This document shows, piece after piece, positions 16,023 to 18,108 of a DNA stretch of 18,108 bases. Position numbers and translations under genes: made by a program. The notes beneath the pieces were generated by a model that worked only from the letters and a program-made list of their open reading frames with translations, made no database searches and had not been told where the DNA came from. Source of the stretch: Candidatus Zixiibacteriota bacterium (GTDB taxonomy: Bacteria > Zixibacteria > MSB-5A5 > GN15 > FEB-12); the NCBI GenBank assembly GCA_023132995.1, contig JAGLXI010000141.1, positions 1 to 18,108 of the forward strand. The letters run 5' to 3'. Numbering within the stretch: the first letter of the stretch is position 1; the number at the start of each line of letters is the position of its first letter.

Positions 16023-16423
16023 TGGCAATGTTCAGCTCGCGCAACTGGCGGGAGTACCCCCAGCGATATCGTATGGAGGCGTCCCGGTTCAAAAAGAGTG
16101 GCAAGACCTATTTCCCGCCCCGCACAGTGGACCCGGAAACGGGCGACACCAAGCAAGAGATGGTCCGGCTGCCGGAGATCGGCAAGCTGCTCACATACAC
16201 TGTCATTCGCGTGGCCCCGTCGATGTGGGGTGACGAAGGACCCTACGCGCTGGGAGTGGCCGAGATGACCGACGGCACGCGGGTGATGGCGCAGATAACG
16301 GACTGTGATGTCGAGAAAGTCAAGATCGGGATGGAAGTCCGTGTGGAGTTCCGTCGCATCCAGAGTGAGGGTTCCGCGGGTGTCTTGAGCTACGGCTACA
16401 AGTTCGTCCCCAAGTGGTTCTAA
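16022..16423 (+). CDS. DUF35 OB-fold scaffold protein lacking zinc-ribbon cysteines
   Basis: The 133-residue protein is the third member of the archaeal-type HMG-CoA synthase/thiolase complex, where DUF35 proteins bridge the two enzymes. The N-terminal helix (NWREYPQRYRMEASRF, 8-23) and the following GKTYFPPR (27-34) are hallmarks of the family, and residues about 48-130 are the OB-fold half (VRLPEIGKLLTYTVI, then PYALGVAEMTDGTRVMAQIT). Normally CxxC before YFPPR and CxxC after it hold a zinc ion. Here the four positions are Phe23, Ser26, Asp37 and Thr40: spacing is kept, but no cysteine remains, and the only Cys in the protein is Cys95 in the OB fold. The fold may be stable without metal. 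GGAGGT lies seven bases before the ATG, which overlaps the thiolase stop by one base. Confidence 0.88.
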   Translation: MAMFSSRNWREYPQRYRMEASRFKKSGKTYFPPRTVDPETGDTKQEMVRLPEIGKLLTYTVIRVAPSMWGDEGPYALGVAEMTDGTRVMAQITDCDVEKVKIGMEVRVEFRRIQSEGSAGVLSYGYKFVPKWF

Positions 16424-16442
16424 CAGGCGATGCCTGTCTTTT
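16423..16442 (+). terminator. Probable terminator of the HMG-CoA synthase operon
   Basis: ACAGGC (16423-16428) and GCCTGT (16432-16437) form a perfect six-pair stem with a three-base loop, followed by CTTTT. The hairpin starts on the last base of the DUF35 stop codon. The stem and T tract are short, so efficiency is uncertain. Confidence 0.45.
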
Positions 16443-16462
16443 GCGCTACGCGCACAGGAAAT

Positions 16463-16489
16463 CCGTGGGCGGCAGACGCCGTCTGCCCC
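16463..16489. repeat. Dispersed hairpin repeat, copy 2 (inverted)
   Basis: GGCAGACG (16471-16478) pairs with CGTCTGCC (16480-16487) around a single C, flanked by CCGTGGGC on the left. It is the reverse complement of the unit at 1203-1232, with a shorter loop. It is the first of three hairpins in a 95-base cluster. Confidence 0.65.
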
Positions 16490-16493
16490 TTCA

Positions 16494-16521
16494 GTCATGC
16501 TGAACGGAGTCGAAGCATGAC
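16494..16521. repeat. Palindromic repeat of the GTCATGCTGA...GCATGAC type
   Basis: GTCATGC (16494-16500) and GCATGAC (16515-16521) are perfect seven-base arms around TGAACGGAGTCGAA. The wording closely resembles palindromic repeats scattered through the intergenic DNA of many unrelated bacteria, with a core like CTGAGCGGAGTCGAAG. No second copy is in the window. Confidence 0.55.
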
Positions 16522-16530
16522 AACAAAGAA

Positions 16531-16557
16531 CCCACCAGACGCTTCGCTCTTGGTGGG
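16531..16557. repeat. Third hairpin of the intergenic cluster
   Basis: CCCACCA (16531-16537) pairs with TGGTGGG (16551-16557) over a 13-base loop. No copy of it was seen elsewhere in the window. With the two hairpins before it, it forms a tandem of three different palindromes between the HMG-CoA synthase operon and the gene at 16639. Confidence 0.45.
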
Positions 16558-16638
16558 GTACCGATGTTCTCGCATTGTGCTGGGCAAGAAGATATGTAGG
16601 CAGCAACGCCTTTCTGCGATATTCTTGGAGGATGGAAC

Positions 16639-17352
16639 GTGACTAGTAGGTACAATAAGTTCTGGCAAGACCGTGTTGAGATCATAGGAGAGATGCTCAG
16701 TCAAGCCTCCAGAGACGGGATAAGCAAACGGCTTGATATAAGTGAAATCTCTCAGATAGATAAACACTTAACGTGGCATGGATTTGCCCTTATCAAAGGG
16801 AGCCGAGTGGTTGACGCTCCTATGATCCATATGGCGGTACTTGCAGACACGGTTGTACGAGAAAAGCTTCTAATTGGTGACTGCAATCGCTACAGGTTTA
16901 TTGTAGATGATCAGCCGAGACTGACTGTCTACCGGATGGTTTGGCGAGCTAGGTGCCAGACAAGTGACAAAAAGGAGATGAGCGCCCTGTCTTATGCTCA
17001 AGTAGCTATACTTGAAGGGTTGCTACCGCAGTTATGCGCCCACTATGAAGGACACGGTTGGTTCCACGTGGGCGATGCACAGGTGTGGATACGTCGCCAA
17101 TTCCCTTACATAGTACCGTTTACCAGTACCACAGAGAAGATCGTGGAAGTCAGAGCCAGTAACCCAGAGAAGTGTTGCATAGACATCCAGTATGCCTTGT
17201 ATTGTGCAAGTGCATATAAGAGCTACTGGATTGAGTCAATCCAGTCGGGAAAGCGGGTTATTCCTTTGACGAAGAACCCCAACGAAAACATGGTCTACAG
17301 TGTCAAGCCGGATTGGCAGAAGCATATCCCGGATCACCACAGAGTCGATTAG
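16639..17352 (+). CDS. Hypothetical protein, probably horizontally acquired
   Basis: I do not recognise this 237-residue protein. The start is a GTG at 16639 with GGAGG seven bases upstream (16627-16631). It has no signal peptide or membrane segment, so it is probably cytoplasmic. The N-terminal 45 residues are mainly helical and charged (YNKFWQDRVEIIGEMLSQAS), followed by a mixed region with many aromatic residues (RFIVDDQPRLTVYRMVWRAR; WFHVGDAQVWIRRQF). Six cysteines are scattered, including a Cys-Cys pair at 179-180, without a metal-binding pattern. Base composition differs from its neighbours: two lines I counted are 47% and 42% G+C, against 58% in the thiolase gene. It is flanked upstream by a cluster of repeats and downstream by bioY, and contains a long palindrome at 17225-17245. 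Transfer from another genome is the likely origin. Confidence 0.6.
   Translation: MTSRYNKFWQDRVEIIGEMLSQASRDGISKRLDISEISQIDKHLTWHGFALIKGSRVVDAPMIHMAVLADTVVREKLLIGDCNRYRFIVDDQPRLTVYRMVWRARCQTSDKKEMSALSYAQVAILEGLLPQLCAHYEGHGWFHVGDAQVWIRRQFPYIVPFTSTTEKIVEVRASNPEKCCIDIQYALYCASAYKSYWIESIQSGKRVIPLTKNPNENMVYSVKPDWQKHIPDHHRVD
17225..17245. repeat. Perfect 21-base palindrome inside the hypothetical gene
   Basis: ACTGGATTGA (17225-17234) and TCAATCCAGT (17236-17245) are perfect ten-base arms around a single G. It falls in codons for residues about 196-202. A perfect palindrome this long is not expected by chance in 18 kb (roughly 0.02 expected). It could be a binding site, an RNA hairpin or the target of a mobile element. 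Confidence 0.6.
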
Positions 17353-17422
17353 TTATGACGGCAGGGTGGCCCGCAGAAGATCCGTTCCCCGCGGACACCA
17401 CACCACAACATCCGCTTTTAGC

Positions 17423-17451
17423 TTGCCAGTGAGAATGACAGGCCATACATT
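17423..17451 (+). promoter_or_regulatory. Predicted promoter of bioY
   Basis: The -35 box TTGCCA (17423-17428, five of six matches) and the -10 box TACATT (17446-17451, four of six) are 17 bases apart. The start of transcription would be near 17458, giving a leader of about 40 bases. ACATT (17447-17451) and AATGT (17465-17469) form a small inverted repeat across that start; it does not look like a standard biotin-repressor (BirA) site. Confidence 0.45.
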
Positions 17452-17497
17452 GCCCGGCAAACGGAATGTGAAATCAGCGCCGTAAGGAGTATCTGAC

Positions 17498-18076
17498 ATG
17501 AGTCAACCGGCCGTTGCCTGCTACGATCAACTGATCAAACCGACCAGCCGCTGGCTGGAAGTGCCTATTCTGCTCGGATTCAACCTGCTGCTGGTGGCAT
17601 CGGCCTATGTGTCGATGAACCTGTCGTTTTCGCCGGTCCCGATTACAGGCCAGACATTAGCAGTCCTGCTGATAGCCATGGCGCTCGGCCGCGTGCGCGG
17701 TGCCGCCGTCGTGTTGGCCTACCTGGTCGAGGGCGCATCCGGGCTGCCGGTATTCGCCGGAGGCAAGGGCAGCGTCGCCGCTCTTTTCGGCCCCACCGGC
17801 GGGTATCTGTTAGGGTTCCTCGTCGCGGCCTACATCGTAGGCTATCTCTCCGACAAGGGCTGGCACACCGGTTACGTCCGGTCGATCTTCGCCATGACAT
17901 TGGGCACAGCGGCCATATTCGTGTGTGGCCTGTCGTGGCTGGCGGTTATGGTGCCGGACAGTGCCCTGCTGGCGGCGGGTCTGTACCCGTTCGTACCGGG
18001 CGCGCTGATCAAGATCGCTGTCGCATCGGTCGTATTGCCGACGGTGTGCCGATTCGTCGGGCGCAGCCGGTCGTAG
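17498..18076 (+). CDS. bioY: BioY, biotin-binding S component of a biotin transporter
   Basis: It binds and imports biotin across the inner membrane, alone or with an energy-coupling (ECF) module whose genes are not in the window. The 192 residues are the normal family length and contain about six hydrophobic helices. Family motifs are FSPVPITGQTLAVLL (44-58), YLVEGASGLPVFAGG (75-89), FGPTGGYLLGFL (97-108) and GLYPFVPGALIKI (161-173). AAGGAG precedes the ATG. Its own promoter is predicted at 17423-17451. Biotin is the cofactor of the carboxylase encoded at 1424-5944, so a functional tie is reasonable, although the two loci are 11.5 kb apart. Nothing recognisable follows in the last 32 bases of the window. 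Confidence 0.93.
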   Translation: MSQPAVACYDQLIKPTSRWLEVPILLGFNLLLVASAYVSMNLSFSPVPITGQTLAVLLIAMALGRVRGAAVVLAYLVEGASGLPVFAGGKGSVAALFGPTGGYLLGFLVAAYIVGYLSDKGWHTGYVRSIFAMTLGTAAIFVCGLSWLAVMVPDSALLAAGLYPFVPGALIKIAVASVVLPTVCRFVGRSRS

Positions 18077-18108
18077 CCGATTGTCGCGCACGGAATTGAA
18101 AAGTCAAA

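Noticed and set aside
15854..16606. 250-codon minus-strand open frame
   Set aside because: Antisense to the thiolase end, the DUF35 gene and the repeat cluster; its translation has no family features.
1..18108. CRISPR arrays, tRNA or rRNA genes, complete insertion sequences
   Set aside because: I saw no regularly spaced direct repeats, no tRNA-like cloverleaf or rRNA sequence, and no transposase or integrase motif anywhere in the window.

Overview
The window is bacterial, GC-rich (lines I counted by hand are about 58% G+C) and gene-dense, and looks like a piece of a chromosome from an uncultivated lineage of the FCB group. The best lineage clue is the first gene. It is a secreted protein with dockerin-like calcium loops ending in 'YMFNQGPE' / 'YMFHEGPEP' plus HYR repeats, a style I associate with candidate phylum Zixibacteria and relatives. 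That assignment is an inference of moderate to low confidence. Strong AGGAG-type ribosome binding sites precede most genes.

Layout. (1) 9-1076, minus: a secreted dockerin/HYR protein, cut short at the window edge inside its second HYR domain. (2) 1424-5944, plus: a leucine-degradation operon of 3-methylcrotonyl-CoA carboxylase beta subunit, a LiuC-like methylglutaconyl-CoA hydratase, and the alpha subunit split into a biotin carboxylase and a separate biotin carrier protein. It has a good promoter (1255-1283) and ends at a bidirectional terminator (5991-6021). (3) 6044-6679, minus: a convergent small outer-membrane barrel protein. (4) 6958-11332, plus: a short-chain acyl-CoA operon of thiolase, 3-hydroxybutyryl-CoA dehydrogenase and two acyl-CoA dehydrogenases, behind a promoter whose -10 box lies inside a palindrome. 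(5) 11536-13404, plus: a secreted retropepsin-like aspartic protease with a PDZ domain. (6) 13405-13620: a rearrangement scar with two gene starts facing each other. (7) 13797-16423, plus: an archaeal-type triplet of HMG-CoA synthase, thiolase and DUF35 protein. (8) 16424-16638: a cluster of hairpin repeats. (9) 16639-17352: an AT-richer gene of unknown function. (10) 17498-18076: the biotin transporter gene bioY.

How it fits together. The carboxylase operon turns 3-methylcrotonyl-CoA into HMG-CoA. The HMG-CoA synthase/thiolase/DUF35 triplet interconverts HMG-CoA, acetoacetyl-CoA and acetyl-CoA. The thl-hbd-acyl-CoA dehydrogenase operon handles acetoacetyl-CoA, 3-hydroxybutyryl-CoA and short acyl-CoAs. 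BioY can supply the biotin the carboxylase needs. The window therefore groups three operons around HMG-CoA and acetoacetyl-CoA, yet holds no HMG-CoA lyase, HMG-CoA reductase, isovaleryl-CoA dehydrogenase, ordinary crotonase or electron-transfer flavoprotein.

The most unusual points are the archaeal-type HMG-CoA synthase complex in a bacterium, its DUF35 partner having lost all four zinc-ribbon cysteines with the spacing kept, the in-frame split of the carboxylase alpha subunit, and the second acyl-CoA dehydrogenase having lost its conserved Gly-Gly FAD motif. No tRNA, rRNA, CRISPR array or complete insertion sequence was seen.
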